A stretch of 64,000 nucleotides of DNA from an uncultured Archangium sp. (GCA_903905455.1 CAIVGN010000129.1:31600-95599); one strand, 5' to 3'; shown: positions 49,377 to 58,004, counted from the stretch's first letter. Made by a program: numbers and translations. The notes: generated by a model from the sequence alone, not told the origin.

Positions 49377-52300
49377 ATGCCCACCAGCACGCGGGGACGA
49401 GATCCAGCCGTAGAAGAAGAGTTCCTCGGCGCGCTGTACAAGGGCGGTGAACTTCTCGCGTCAGGGAAGATCGTCGAGGCGCGCGAGCACCTCGAGAAGG
49501 CCCACGGCCTCGAGCCGAAGAACGAGAAGGCGCAGAACCTCCTGGGGCTGACCTACTTCAAGCTGGGGCTCTTCGATCGTGCGTCCGCGGTCTACGAGGG
49601 GCTGGTCAACGAGAACCCCACCGACGCCACGCTGCGGGTCAACCTCGGGCTGGTCTACCTGAAGACCAACAACCTCGAGCGGTGCATCAAGGAGTTCGAG
49701 ACGGCCACCGATCTCGAGCCGACGCACAAGAAGGCGCACAACTACCTCGGCCTCGCGCTGGCGCAGCAGGGCACCTACGGCAAGGCGAAGACGCACTTCG
49801 AGCTCGCCGGCTCCGACCAGATGGCCGACAAGATGGCGCGCGCGCTGGCGGCCCAGGTGACGCCCTCGGGTTCGCACGAGGCGGTGCCCCGGCAGCAGCC
49901 CAAGACCGTGGTCATCGGGGAAGAGGCGGAAGTCGCGCCGCCCCCGAAGGGCCCGCCGCCGCTGCCGGTGAAGGCGCACGTCGAAGAAGAGGCCATCGAG
50001 GTGATGAGCGACGAAGAGCTCCCCTCGGACGTCTACGTGGTGGCGGACGAGGTGCAGGTCGCGCCGGCGCCCTCGAGCCCCGGCCTGAACTCCGACTGGG
50101 GGACGCAACTCCGGGCGCGCCCGTCGGCGCCGGTGGAGATGCGCTTCGCCGAAGACGAGGGGCCGCCGGCGATCGCCGCGGAGGTGCCCGCCACCATCGA
50201 AGAGCTGCCGGTGCTGGAAGCCGTGGTCGAGGTGATGCCGCCCGACTCGGTGCCCGAGGCGCCCGCCGCGACGCCCGCGTGGCTGACCATGGAGGCCGCC
50301 GAGGCCACGCGCGCAGGCACCCGCACCGAGACGGCCTGGGTGACCGAGAGCGTCGCCGACGTCCCGCTCCACGCCGAGGCCGAACCGGCGCAGCCCCCGA
50401 GCGCGACCGACGCCCGCTGGGACGCGCCCGCCGAGGCGCACCCCGCCCCGCTCGCGGCCGAAGATGCCTCCTGGGAATCAGTGGCGCCGGCCAACGACGC
50501 GACCCCGGCGGAGGAACCCGAGACCATTCCGATGGACGACGCCGCCTGGGCGATCTCCGGCGCTGCGCCGGTGACCGAAGTGGCGCCGCTGGAGGCCGCC
50601 CCGCCGCAGAACGACGGCGCCTGGGCGAACGCGGAGATCACCGAAGCGCCGGCGCCGGAGTCGGCCTCGTGGGCCACCGCGGAAGGCTCGGCGGCGAACG
50701 AGCCGCAGCCCGAAATGCAGCCCCTGGCCGCCGACGAAGCGACCTGGGCGGCGCAGGCGGGGGCCGCCGAAGCGGCGCTGCCCATGATGGCCGAAGACGC
50801 AGCCTGGGGGGCCGAGGTGGCGCCTACCGAGGCCGTGGCGACGACGCCCGAGGACTCGACCTGGGCCACCGGAGCGCCTGAGGCCTCGCTGGCCGACGCC
50901 ATGCCGGCGGCCACGGAGACGTGGGCGACGGCAGGGACCGAAGCGATGCAGCCAGCGCCCGACGACGCGACGTGGGCCACCGGTGGTCCGCAGGAGCCCG
51001 TGCCCGGAGCGCTGCCGCCCACGCCCGATGACGCTGCGTGGGCGACCGGACCGATGGAGGCGCCCGTGGCCGAAGCGCTGCCCACCACGCCCGATGACGC
51101 GGCGTGGGCGACCGGACCGATGGAGGCGCCCGCTCCCGAAGCGCTGCAGGCCACGGCCGAAGACGCGGCGTGGGCGACCGCCGAGACGCAGGCCCCAGCC
51201 CCCGAAGCGCTCTCGGCCACGCCCGATGACGCGGCGTGGGCGACCGCCGAGACGCAGGCGCCTGCGCCCGAAGCGCTGCAAGCCGCGCCCGAGGATGCTG
51301 CGTGGGCGACCGCGACGCTCGAGACGACGCCTCCCGACGCGCAGCCGACGGTCCCTGATGAGGCGTCGTGGGCCGCGGCCGCCGAAGCGCCCGTGCCCGA
51401 GGCGCTCCCGACGAGCCCCGACGATGCGACGTGGGCCACCGGCACGGTGGAGGCCACGCCGAGCCCCGAGTGGGCGACGGACCAGGTCGAGGGCGTCAAC
51501 CCCACTCCGATCCCCGCGCCGGCGCCGCAACCCGAGTGGCAGGAAGCCCACTGGGCGACGCCCGCGACGCCGGTCGAGCCCGAGGTGGCCGCGGCGCCCG
51601 TCGACTTCATCGCGCCGCCCGAGCCTTCGGCGCCGTTGTCGATCACCGTCGAGGAACCCATCACGGCGCCCGCGCCTTCGGCGCCGCTGTCGATCACCGT
51701 CGAGGAGCCGATGGAGGCCCCCGCGCCGATGGCCCCTCCGGCGGGCTACACGCCGATGAGCCCGCAGAAGCTGGTGGATCTCGGCGCCTCGGGCTCGTGG
51801 GTGCAGGACTCTTCGGCGGGCCCCTTCCACATCAGCAGTGACGGCCTCGCGGTGACGGTGGCCGGCGAGATGCTGGTGCGCATGGTGGGCCTGGTCGCGG
51901 TCGTCGGCTCGGTGACGGTGAGCCCTGAGAATCGCCGCCGCCGCGGTCGCCCGACCTCGGAGCCGTTCGGTGAAGGCCAGGCGCAGCTGCAGCGCGTGCA
52001 GGGCCATGGCGTGCTGTACCTCGAGCCGGGCCGGGCCAAGTTCCACGCGATCGATCTCACCGACCAGAACGGGGTGAAGATCGACGACGACGGCGCCTAT
52101 CTCCGCGAGGACCTGGTGTTCGCCTTCGAGGAGCCGATCAGCTTCGACAACGGCAAGTTGACCGCCGAGGGCCAGTCGTTCGAGCTGGCGCACCTCAAGG
52201 GCAACGGCCGCGTGCTGCTGCAGCTCGACGGCACGCTGCGCGCGATGCCCATTCCGCTCGGGGCGCCGCTGGTGGTGCCGCTGCACCGGGTGGTGGGCTG

Positions 52301-52406
52301 GTTCGGGCGCGTGTCGCCGCGGCTCATGGGCTTTGGCGGGCGCGGCGCCGTGGAGCTGACCGGCGAGGGCTACGCCCTGCTGGGCACCCCGGTGGAGAAG
52401 GCCTGA
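49377..52406 (+). CDS. TPR protein with Trp-repeat linker and AIM24-like C-terminus
   Basis: 1009 residues of three parts. Residues 10-150 are TPR repeats. Residues about 340-730 are an acidic Ala/Pro-rich region with around 19 Trp units of the type DDAAWATG, the central ones in 22-residue register. Residues about 800-1009 are a beta-rich domain (AVTVAGEMLVRMVGLVAVVG, GVLYLEPGRAKFHAI, FDNGKLTAEGQSFEL) resembling AIM24. No signal peptide, so probably cytoplasmic. The stop overlaps the pgsA start. Function unknown. Confidence 0.8.
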   Translation: MPTSTRGRDPAVEEEFLGALYKGGELLASGKIVEAREHLEKAHGLEPKNEKAQNLLGLTYFKLGLFDRASAVYEGLVNENPTDATLRVNLGLVYLKTNNLERCIKEFETATDLEPTHKKAHNYLGLALAQQGTYGKAKTHFELAGSDQMADKMARALAAQVTPSGSHEAVPRQQPKTVVIGEEAEVAPPPKGPPPLPVKAHVEEEAIEVMSDEELPSDVYVVADEVQVAPAPSSPGLNSDWGTQLRARPSAPVEMRFAEDEGPPAIAAEVPATIEELPVLEAVVEVMPPDSVPEAPAATPAWLTMEAAEATRAGTRTETAWVTESVADVPLHAEAEPAQPPSATDARWDAPAEAHPAPLAAEDASWESVAPANDATPAEEPETIPMDDAAWAISGAAPVTEVAPLEAAPPQNDGAWANAEITEAPAPESASWATAEGSAANEPQPEMQPLAADEATWAAQAGAAEAALPMMAEDAAWGAEVAPTEAVATTPEDSTWATGAPEASLADAMPAATETWATAGTEAMQPAPDDATWATGGPQEPVPGALPPTPDDAAWATGPMEAPVAEALPTTPDDAAWATGPMEAPAPEALQATAEDAAWATAETQAPAPEALSATPDDAAWATAETQAPAPEALQAAPEDAAWATATLETTPPDAQPTVPDEASWAAAAEAPVPEALPTSPDDATWATGTVEATPSPEWATDQVEGVNPTPIPAPAPQPEWQEAHWATPATPVEPEVAAAPVDFIAPPEPSAPLSITVEEPITAPAPSAPLSITVEEPMEAPAPMAPPAGYTPMSPQKLVDLGASGSWVQDSSAGPFHISSDGLAVTVAGEMLVRMVGLVAVVGSVTVSPENRRRRGRPTSEPFGEGQAQLQRVQGHGVLYLEPGRAKFHAIDLTDQNGVKIDDDGAYLREDLVFAFEEPISFDNGKLTAEGQSFELAHLKGNGRVLLQLDGTLRAMPIPLGAPLVVPLHRVVGWFGRVSPRLMGFGGRGAVELTGEGYALLGTPVEKA
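50997..51455 (+). repeat. In-frame 66-bp tandem repeats (22-residue WAT units)
   Basis: About seven consecutive units encoding P-x-P-E-A-L-x-x-T-P-D-D-A-A-W-A-T-x-x-x-x-A, inside the TPR/AIM24-like gene. The Trp, the acidic pair and EAL are best kept. The copies are similar at DNA level, so unit number may vary between strains by slippage. More divergent units extend on both sides. Confidence 0.85.
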
Positions 52407-53152
52407 TGGCCACCGATCGCGAGACGAAGCGGGTCCTGCGCCAGGAGACCCGCCAGAAGAAGCGCGACGAGAAGCAGCGGAAGAAGGACGAGAAGCTCGC
52501 CCGGCGCGAGGCCAAGAAGATCGCGCGGCGCAACCGGCCGCCCTCGGTGATCCTCCAGGAGTTCTGGAACCTCCCCAACATGCTCACCGTGGGGCGGATC
52601 TTCATCATCCCCGTGTTCGTGTGGCTGCTCTACGACGGGGACCCGTGGTTCTCGGTGCTCGCGGCGTCGGTCTTCACCCTGGCGGCGATCACCGACGTGG
52701 TGGACGGGTTCCTCGCGCGGCGCTGGAACATGATCACCGTCACCGGGAAGCTGCTGGACCCGCTCGCCGACAAGCTGATCGTCGCGGCGGCCCTGGTGAT
52801 GATGGTGTGGCTGGGGCGCATTCCCGCGTGGATCGTGATCGTCCTGCTCTCGCGCGAGTTCATCGTGACCGGGTTGCGGCAGGTCGCGGCCAGCGAAGGA
52901 CTGGTCATCGCCGCGGGCCAGGAGGGCAAGTGGAAGACCGCCCTCCAGCTGACCGGCATCGTGGCGCTGTGCATTCACTACACCCACCCCGTGTTCCTGC
53001 TGTTCGGGACGGTGCGGGCCAACTTCAACGTCATCGGCCAGGTGCTCGTGTACTTCTCGACCGCCTTCAGCGTGTGGAGCGCCGGGGTCTATTTCCAGGC
53101 CTTCCTGAACCGTTTGGGCCAACGTGGAGCTTCTGAAACGAAAAGCGCTTGA
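52406..53152 (+). CDS. pgsA: CDP-diacylglycerol-glycerol-3-phosphate 3-phosphatidyltransferase
   Basis: 248-residue inner-membrane enzyme making phosphatidylglycerophosphate. The CDP-alcohol transferase motif is DVVDGFLARRWNMITVTGK followed by LLDPLADKL (DGxxAR-x8-G-x3-D-x3-D). The family core starts at NLPNMLTVGRIF (about residue 51). The first 45 residues form a highly charged Lys/Arg/Glu extension not normal for PgsA. Its ATG overlaps the preceding stop. The tRNA-Gly promoter begins at its 3' end. Confidence 0.93.
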   Translation: MATDRETKRVLRQETRQKKRDEKQRKKDEKLARREAKKIARRNRPPSVILQEFWNLPNMLTVGRIFIIPVFVWLLYDGDPWFSVLAASVFTLAAITDVVDGFLARRWNMITVTGKLLDPLADKLIVAAALVMMVWLGRIPAWIVIVLLSREFIVTGLRQVAASEGLVIAAGQEGKWKTALQLTGIVALCIHYTHPVFLLFGTVRANFNVIGQVLVYFSTAFSVWSAGVYFQAFLNRLGQRGASETKSA

Positions 53153-53177
53153 CGGTGCGTCAGGGCACAGGTATTTC
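53149..53177 (+). promoter_or_regulatory. Probable promoter of tRNA-Gly
   Basis: TTGACG (53149-53154), 17-base spacer, TATTTC (53172-53177). The -35 overlaps the pgsA stop codon. A start near 53184 would leave about 38 bases of leader before the mature tRNA. Confidence 0.5.
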
Positions 53178-53222
53178 CCGCGTCGCTTTCGAAGGTGCAG
53201 GCGCTTTAGACAGTCCGAATAC

Positions 53223-53297
53223 GCGGGAATAGCTCAGCGGTAGAGCATCGCCTTGCCAAGGCGAGGGTCGAGAGTTCAAATCTCTTTTCCCGCTCCA
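53223..53297 (+). tRNA. tRNA-Gly (anticodon GCC), CCA encoded
   Basis: Acceptor GCGGGAA pairs with TTCCCGC, discriminator T then CCA. The D-arm AGCTCAGCGGTAGAGC, anticodon arm CGCCTTGCCAAGGCG (GCC reads GGC/GGU Gly codons) and T-arm GAGAGTTCAAATCTCT are all normal. Its last 26 bases are duplicated at 63766-63791, marking it as the integration target. The gene stays intact because the element restores the 3' end. Confidence 0.97.
53272..53297 (+). repeat. attL, 26-bp direct repeat in the tRNA-Gly 3' end
   Basis: Covers the T-loop through CCA (GAGTTCAAATC...GCTCCA). It is identical to 63766-63791. It is oriented as expected for a tyrosine integrase that targets the T-arm/acceptor half of a tRNA gene. 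Confidence 0.92.
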
Positions 53298-53300
53298 TAA

Positions 53301-53328
53301 GCCCCCTGGAAACAGGGGGCTTTTTTTT
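53301..53328 (+). terminator. Intrinsic terminator just after tRNA-Gly
   Basis: GCCCCCTG/CAGGGGGC with GAAA loop followed by eight T. It lies inside the element, three bases after attL, so it came in with the island and now ends the tRNA transcript. It also lies two bases from the integrase stop. Confidence 0.93.
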
Positions 53329-53330
53329 GC

Positions 53331-54500
53331 CTACGCGCCCGTCTCCCGAATGTCTCTCGCTCGGGGCGTATCGAGGAGCTTCACCGCGTCCCGCTTCACG
53401 TCAGGGGACAGGTGGGAGTACCGCAGGGTCATCTCGATGCTCTCGTGCCCGAGCAGCTCCTGGACCGCCCTCAACGACACCCCGCGCATCACCAGGTGAC
53501 TGGCGAAGCTGTGGCGCAACCCGTGGGTGGTGATCCTCTTCGCGAGCCCGGCCTTCAAGCAGGTCTTGGGAACGACGTCCTTCAACATGCTGTGCGTCAG
53601 CCGCTTGCCCGCGCTGTCGCAGAAGACGTAGGCGCTCTTGAGCAGCGTGGCTGCTCGATGAGCCTTCAGCGTGGAGATCGCCTCGTCGGAGAGCGGCACG
53701 ATGCGATTCAGGCCGCCCTTCGGAGGACCTTCTTGGCCGTTCCAGAGCGTTCGACGGACGACGATCTGGCCGGTGACCAGGTCGATGTCCTCCCACTTGA
53801 GGGCCAACAACTCCCCCAGCCGCAGGCCGGTCTTGATCGCGACGATCAAGAAGGCGAGCCACTCCTTAGGCGCGGCCCTGATGAATCGCTCGGCCTCGTC
53901 GAAGCCCAGGAACATGTCGTCGGTGACGAAGTTCGTCTTCAGCTTGAACGCCTTCACCTTCGGCACCTTCTCGACCACGCCCCACTCCAGCGCGAGGTTG
54001 AGCATCTTCCGGAGCGTCATGACGTGGTTGTTGATGCTCTTCTTCTGGCAACCCTCGTCGAGCTTCTTCGCCTTGAAGTCCTCGATGTCGGCCGGGCCGA
54101 TCTGGTCGAGAGCCTTCGCGCCAAAGTACGGGATGAGGTGGACACGGAGCATCCACTCCTTCGCGTAGACGGTGCTCGGCTTGTTGTTCGTTTTCGAGAA
54201 GACCATGAACTGCTTCTCGAACTCGGCGACGGTCGGCACCGTCTTCTTCGTGACTGGGCGCGGCAGCACGCTCTCTCTCATGATGTGAGCAGCCCGCTCT
54301 TCGGCATACCGAGCAGTGTTCGTCTTCGAGCCGAGCGAGGACTTCCGCCGCTCTTGAAAGAACTCGCCGTTCGGCAGCTTCATCTTGATCTCGTACTCCC
54401 AGCCATCCGTCTTGCGCTTGCACTCCGGGCCGCACCTGCGCTTGGTGCAACCCACGACGTGGTCGATGCCCACCACGTAAGGCCTGACGTAAACAGCCAT
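53331..54500 (-). CDS. Tyrosine recombinase/integrase
   Basis: 389 residues. The N-terminal arm-binding part has a Cys pair (GCTKRRCGPEC, residues 17-27) and AP2-like beta strands (WEYEIKMKLPNGEFFQ). A SAM-like core-binding domain spans about 88-185. The catalytic domain follows with Arg227 (TGLRLGEL), His326-x-x-Arg329 (HGLRHSFASHL), His352 (LLGHESI) and nucleophile Tyr361 (TLRYSHL). It starts at the ATG sharing a base with the upstream stop, with AAGGAG 6 bases before. It catalyses insertion at tRNA-Gly. Confidence 0.95.
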   Translation of the reverse strand: MAVYVRPYVVGIDHVVGCTKRRCGPECKRKTDGWEYEIKMKLPNGEFFQERRKSSLGSKTNTARYAEERAAHIMRESVLPRPVTKKTVPTVAEFEKQFMVFSKTNNKPSTVYAKEWMLRVHLIPYFGAKALDQIGPADIEDFKAKKLDEGCQKKSINNHVMTLRKMLNLALEWGVVEKVPKVKAFKLKTNFVTDDMFLGFDEAERFIRAAPKEWLAFLIVAIKTGLRLGELLALKWEDIDLVTGQIVVRRTLWNGQEGPPKGGLNRIVPLSDEAISTLKAHRAATLLKSAYVFCDSAGKRLTHSMLKDVVPKTCLKAGLAKRITTHGLRHSFASHLVMRGVSLRAVQELLGHESIEMTLRYSHLSPDVKRDAVKLLDTPRARDIRETGA

Positions 54501-54958
54501 CACCGACTCCTTGTCGGCGGTGGCACTCGCCCTTCATTCAGGAAATCTAGAAGTTCACGACGGCGTACCAGGAGCCGTCTTCCGACGTGGACCGCGCCCG
54601 GCAGCTTTGCCCGCGACGCCATTGTGTAGATGGCGTTCGTGGTGGTCCGAAGAATGCCGGCGGTCTCCTCGACCGTCAGGAGCGCGGGCAGGTTGTTCAG
54701 GTCGCTGATGGTGACGCTGTTGACCTCGTCGCCATCGGGCTCATCGCCGTCACTGGCCTTCGTCCGCGTCTCCCGACGGCGGGAGGATTGCTGACGCCGT
54801 CCCCTGCCCTGCCGGTGCGGTTCACGTTGAAGAGCCTGCGGGGGCGGGGCCTCATCGACCAACACCGCCGCCGAGAAGCCGCCCGGCCCCCGGTGGAGGT
54901 CGTCCATGAAGGTGGACCGGATGTTGATCGATCGGAGCTGCGGGCGGATGAACGACAT
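54500..54958 (-). CDS. Excisionase-like HTH protein
   Basis: 152 residues. The last 60 are an excisionase/MerR-like HTH_17 domain: LLTVEETAGILRTTTNAIY, then GAVHVGRRLLVRRRELLDFL. The first 85 residues are charged, low in order, and unusual for an Xis, so the true start may be internal. Its stop overlaps the integrase start (TGATG), so both are made from one mRNA. It is the probable directionality factor, or a regulator of int. Confidence 0.8.
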   Translation of the reverse strand: MSFIRPQLRSINIRSTFMDDLHRGPGGFSAAVLVDEAPPPQALQREPHRQGRGRRQQSSRRRETRTKASDGDEPDGDEVNSVTISDLNNLPALLTVEETAGILRTTTNAIYTMASRAKLPGAVHVGRRLLVRRRELLDFLNEGRVPPPTRSR

Positions 54959-54966
54959 GCGGTGCC

Positions 54967-55113
54967 TCAGGTTCTTGTGCCGAGGGTGGGGTGGGAATTG
55001 CGCGTCACCACGCGCATGACCGCACGGAGCAGCGGCAGGTGGATTTGCTGGCTGACGAGCCAGGTCGGGGTGCCGAGGAGAAGGTGCAGACGTCGCGCCG
55101 TTGGCCGCAGCAT
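54967..55113 (-). CDS. Possible micro-ORF between PrimPol and excisionase genes
   Basis: 48 codons starting at an ATG directly abutting the PrimPol stop and ending eight bases before the excisionase start. The product is basic with Leu/Val-rich stretches (LHLLLGTPTWLVSQQIHL). The exact fit into the only gap of an otherwise overlapping operon argues for translation. The lack of homology and small size argue against. It may simply serve translational re-initiation. Confidence 0.4.
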   Translation of the reverse strand: MLRPTARRLHLLLGTPTWLVSQQIHLPLLRAVMRVVTRNSHPTLGTRT

Positions 55114-56385
55114 TCAGTGACCAAGACCGTTGAGGTGGACCGGAAGCAGTGGCAGCCGAGGGTCGATCTCAATTCGCGGGCTGAATCGCGCTCCGGGACG
55201 GTCAGCTCCAATGTGCCGCTGGCGGGCACGCCACACCGCATCGGAGGGAAGAGCATCGAGGACAAGCTCCACTGAGGGGCTGCCGCAGGAGTGTGCACAC
55301 GAAAACCCGCCAAGGTTTGCCGCCGAGGTGGAGGGCCAGATGATCGTGGAGCTGCTGGCCTCGAGACCGGAGGGCAGCGGTGTCGTGTGCGACTGGTTCC
55401 AGGGGCAGATCACGGCCAGCTTGCCCTCTCGGAGTCTGCGCCCGAGCATTCCCGCCTCTGAGAACGCCAGCTCCAAGAGGGACGCCGCCTGGTCCCCCTC
55501 CAAGCTGGCCGGAAGAGGGCCTCGCGGCGGCAATCCAGAGTGCGACAGCCCCACCTCCCGTTGGACAGCGCCTTGGTGAAGAAGCGGAGGCGGCAGACGA
55601 GCAAGCAGCGCCGCTAGGTTCAGCGTAGCGCCGTGGGTCTGAAGAACCTCCCGTGGAGAATCGGCCAGTGATCTCCGGGACCCGGGGTACCACGGGTGGT
55701 GAGGGCCATCGGTGGCGGGGTCAAAACCGGGCCCGACCAACCCCGCCAATGCCCCGAACACCGTGCGTGCGCTCGCGTAGGCAGATCTCCAGGCCAGCAC
55801 CGACTCCGGCGTCGAGGTGTCGAAGGGGGCTGCGAGGGGGAAGACCATTCGCCACTTTGGCAGCCCTTCCCTGTGACCGCCGCTTCGATGCCCAAGGGCA
55901 GCAAGCCCCAACGACATCAACACGGCCCAGAGGGTGAACCAGTCGCCGGTGCCATCGTCGTCGAGGATGAGCGCCGTCATTTGCACGGTGCTCGCATTGC
56001 ACCGGTGACCGTCCCTGTTCACGCTCGGGCTGTAGGCAATGCCCTCGCCCTTCGCCGCGACGGCCTGCGCCAGCATCAGGTGCCAGGCCCCGTACTCCGC
56101 CCAGGTGCCCACGCACGGGATTCCGCCGTGGGTCATGTCCACGCGCTTCCAAACCGTCGAGGTGATGCTGGTTACCGGCGGGCCCACAGCCCCAGCGAGT
56201 GCCTGGTGCGCCACCCCTGCGACGCCATCATCGAGTAGCGGAGTGAGGCTCATGAACTCCTGCTTCGCCCGCTCCTTCGAGACGGCGTCAGCGACGTTGA
56301 GTCCCTTCGACGCCAGAAACCGATTGAAGGCTTGGCGGTCGGTCTGGGCCTGAGCCGCAGCGAAACGAGCAAACTCGGCGTTCAT
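55114..56385 (-). CDS. PrimPol-type (archaeo-eukaryotic) primase-like protein
   Basis: 423 residues. Motif I is probably LILDDDGTGDW (Asp142-144), followed by GHREGLPKWRMVFPLAAPF (about 170-188; the KWRxVxPL region typical of bifunctional primase-polymerases) and DPATDGPHHPWYPGSR. A C-terminal zinc-binding set is CPWNQSH (Cys327, His333) with FSCAHSC (Cys363, Cys367). It would prime and copy the element's DNA. Its start overlaps the stop of the ATPase gene (ATGA), a classic primase-helicase pairing. Family call by motif only. Confidence 0.72.
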   Translation of the reverse strand: MNAEFARFAAAQAQTDRQAFNRFLASKGLNVADAVSKERAKQEFMSLTPLLDDGVAGVAHQALAGAVGPPVTSITSTVWKRVDMTHGGIPCVGTWAEYGAWHLMLAQAVAAKGEGIAYSPSVNRDGHRCNASTVQMTALILDDDGTGDWFTLWAVLMSLGLAALGHRSGGHREGLPKWRMVFPLAAPFDTSTPESVLAWRSAYASARTVFGALAGLVGPGFDPATDGPHHPWYPGSRRSLADSPREVLQTHGATLNLAALLARLPPPLLHQGAVQREVGLSHSGLPPRGPLPASLEGDQAASLLELAFSEAGMLGRRLREGKLAVICPWNQSHTTPLPSGLEASSSTIIWPSTSAANLGGFSCAHSCGSPSVELVLDALPSDAVWRARQRHIGADRPGARFSPRIEIDPRLPLLPVHLNGLGH

Positions 56386-57650
56386 GCCGTTCCTCGATTC
56401 TCTGCAACTCTGAATCGCCCCGTGTCGCCAACGGGCACGAAGTCACCAGCTCGGATGAGCGATTCCCAGATTCGGTTGAAGGTGCCGGCGTCCATGCCGT
56501 GACTTCCCTTCACCCCGTCCCGGACCTCCGTCTTGGTGAACGTGCCGCTACTGGTCTGCGCCACCCGCATCGCCCGAGAAACGAGACGTGCCTCGGCCTC
56601 CTTCCAGGTCTTGTCATGCACCTGGTCCACGAGGTCGGCGGCTACGAGACGTCCGTATTCGGCGACGTCCCAGCCAGCCGTCATGTGCTCACCCGAGATG
56701 GTGCTGGTCCCGTCGGCGACGGCGAAGAGCATGGACAGCCGGACTGCCATCACGGGGGTTCGATTCGTAGCTGCGGCAAGCAGGTCGGAGCTCTCCTGCC
56801 GGCCATGGTCGAGTCGGTAGCGAGCGTCATTGACCGCGACTGCCTCAGGCGAGAGCGACATGGGCTTGCCCATCACCGCCGACAACGCCGCTGCGACCCG
56901 GCCGAGAAGTTGCCGGTGCTGTTCGGCGTCAATGGCGGGACGGATTGGCAGCGGGTCGCCCCGGCCTCCCTGCACGAAGAGAAATCGATTCAGGAGTCCT
57001 GCCTGGATGAGATCTTCCGAGAGGCCCTTGCTCAGGTAGGCGGCGGTCGACGCCGCGATGATGGTGGCGGTCGCGTTGGTGCAGATCACCTTCCTCGACC
57101 TCGTCGAGTGCTTCAGCTCCTGCGGCATGTCGAAGGCCTTGAGCATGAAGCCGATGAGATCCCCCGCTTGGTCCCTGCCCGCCTTGCCCAGCAGCGCCCC
57201 GAATTCGTCGAAAAGGAAGACGGCCCTCCGTCCGGTCTGGATGTTCGGCCGAGCCTTCTTGTCTGCGCCTTCGGGGAACCACTCGCGGTCAGCGAGCACG
57301 TCGATGAGCCCTTCACCGGAGCCGGAGCCGTTCACGATCTCCAGGGGATCCGGCTCGCCTGCCTGCTGCGACCTCGGAGCCAACGGTTCGAGAATCAGCG
57401 ACCTCGCGTCGTCCACGCTCGTCGTCTTGCGTGAGCGACCGGTCTCACCGAGCAAGCACAGGTACAGAATCGGTCGCATCAACTGTGGACCCCACGGGAT
57501 CCCGACGCTGGCGGCGGCGAGCGCCGAGAGGACCCCGACGATGCCCGCCCAGATGAATTCCTCCGGAGCCTCCGTCGTGTCCGCCACGAGGTTGTAGTAG
57601 TCGGCGATGACGCCGAACCACGCGTTCTCGGGGAATTTCGGCCGGCTCAT
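56382..57650 (-). CDS. DUF3987/YfjI-like replicative ATPase
   Basis: 422 residues. Walker A is GETGRSRKTTS (Lys75), Walker B is RRAVFLFDEFGALLG (Asp148-Glu149), and a sensor-like block is STAAYLSKGLSEDLIQAGLLNRFLF-type, split by short loops. The C-terminal 110 residues look like a winged-helix segment (FTKTEVRDGVKGSHGMDAGTF). This family accompanies primases in phages, satellites and plasmids and likely unwinds the element's origin. It overlaps both neighbours (57650/57647 and 56385/56382). Confidence 0.75.
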   Translation of the reverse strand: MSRPKFPENAWFGVIADYYNLVADTTEAPEEFIWAGIVGVLSALAAASVGIPWGPQLMRPILYLCLLGETGRSRKTTSVDDARSLILEPLAPRSQQAGEPDPLEIVNGSGSGEGLIDVLADREWFPEGADKKARPNIQTGRRAVFLFDEFGALLGKAGRDQAGDLIGFMLKAFDMPQELKHSTRSRKVICTNATATIIAASTAAYLSKGLSEDLIQAGLLNRFLFVQGGRGDPLPIRPAIDAEQHRQLLGRVAAALSAVMGKPMSLSPEAVAVNDARYRLDHGRQESSDLLAAATNRTPVMAVRLSMLFAVADGTSTISGEHMTAGWDVAEYGRLVAADLVDQVHDKTWKEAEARLVSRAMRVAQTSSGTFTKTEVRDGVKGSHGMDAGTFNRIWESLIRAGDFVPVGDTGRFRVAENRGTA

Positions 57651-57889
57651 GGCGCACCCGAACCTGGCGAGCGCCGCCCAGCAACGGGCTGTGAACTGGT
57701 GGGCCCCTCTCGCTCCGGATCTCCGTCTTCAAGCAGTCCGGAAGCACGAAGCGCAACGAGCGCACGCTGCCCGGCCATGCCGCGTACCTTCTCTCCGCGT
57801 GCGACCTTCGCGATGGTTTTGGGATCGACTCCAGCCTCGACGGCGAGCCATCTCACCGTTGCTGCATCAAGCTTGATTGGTTGGTTCAT
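57647..57889 (-). CDS. Small helix-turn-helix protein
   Basis: 80 residues. Residues 8-50 read VRWLAVEAGVDPKTIAKV and GMAGQRALVALRASGLL, a Cro/LacI-like HTH. The C-terminal 25 residues are Pro/Ser/Gly-rich. First gene of the overlapping replication operon, sharing ATGA with the ATPase gene. It could be the repressor or replication-control protein of the element. Confidence 0.7.
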   Translation of the reverse strand: MNQPIKLDAATVRWLAVEAGVDPKTIAKVARGEKVRGMAGQRALVALRASGLLEDGDPEREGPTSSQPVAGRRSPGSGAP

Positions 57890-57985
57890 TGTGCGGCCCT
57901 CGAACTAGCGAGGAACGCGCACCCTGCGAGCGTGGACCGGGGAAAACCAAAGCACTTCGGTGGGTTCCGATCGTCTCAGCCAGTT

Positions 57986-58004
57986 GGCGTAAGAAACTTA
58001 CGCC
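57986..58004. other. Perfect hairpin over the stop of the zinc-finger gene
   Basis: GGCGTAAG (57986-57993), AAA, CTTACGCC (57997-58004). The TAA stop of the zinc-finger gene lies within it. There is no T-run, so an operator for the following operon or a weak terminator is equally possible. Confidence 0.5.

Noticed and set aside
50997..51455. CRISPR array
   Set aside because: The repeats are in-frame coding units with no unique spacers; they encode the WAT peptide repeat.
50478..52286. 602-codon minus-strand frame over the WAT repeats
   Set aside because: Arg-rich mirror of the Ala/Trp repeats; no start context or homology.
54503..54503. GTG at 54503 as integrase start
   Set aside because: The ATG one codon later shares a base with the upstream stop and has AAGGAG at ideal spacing.
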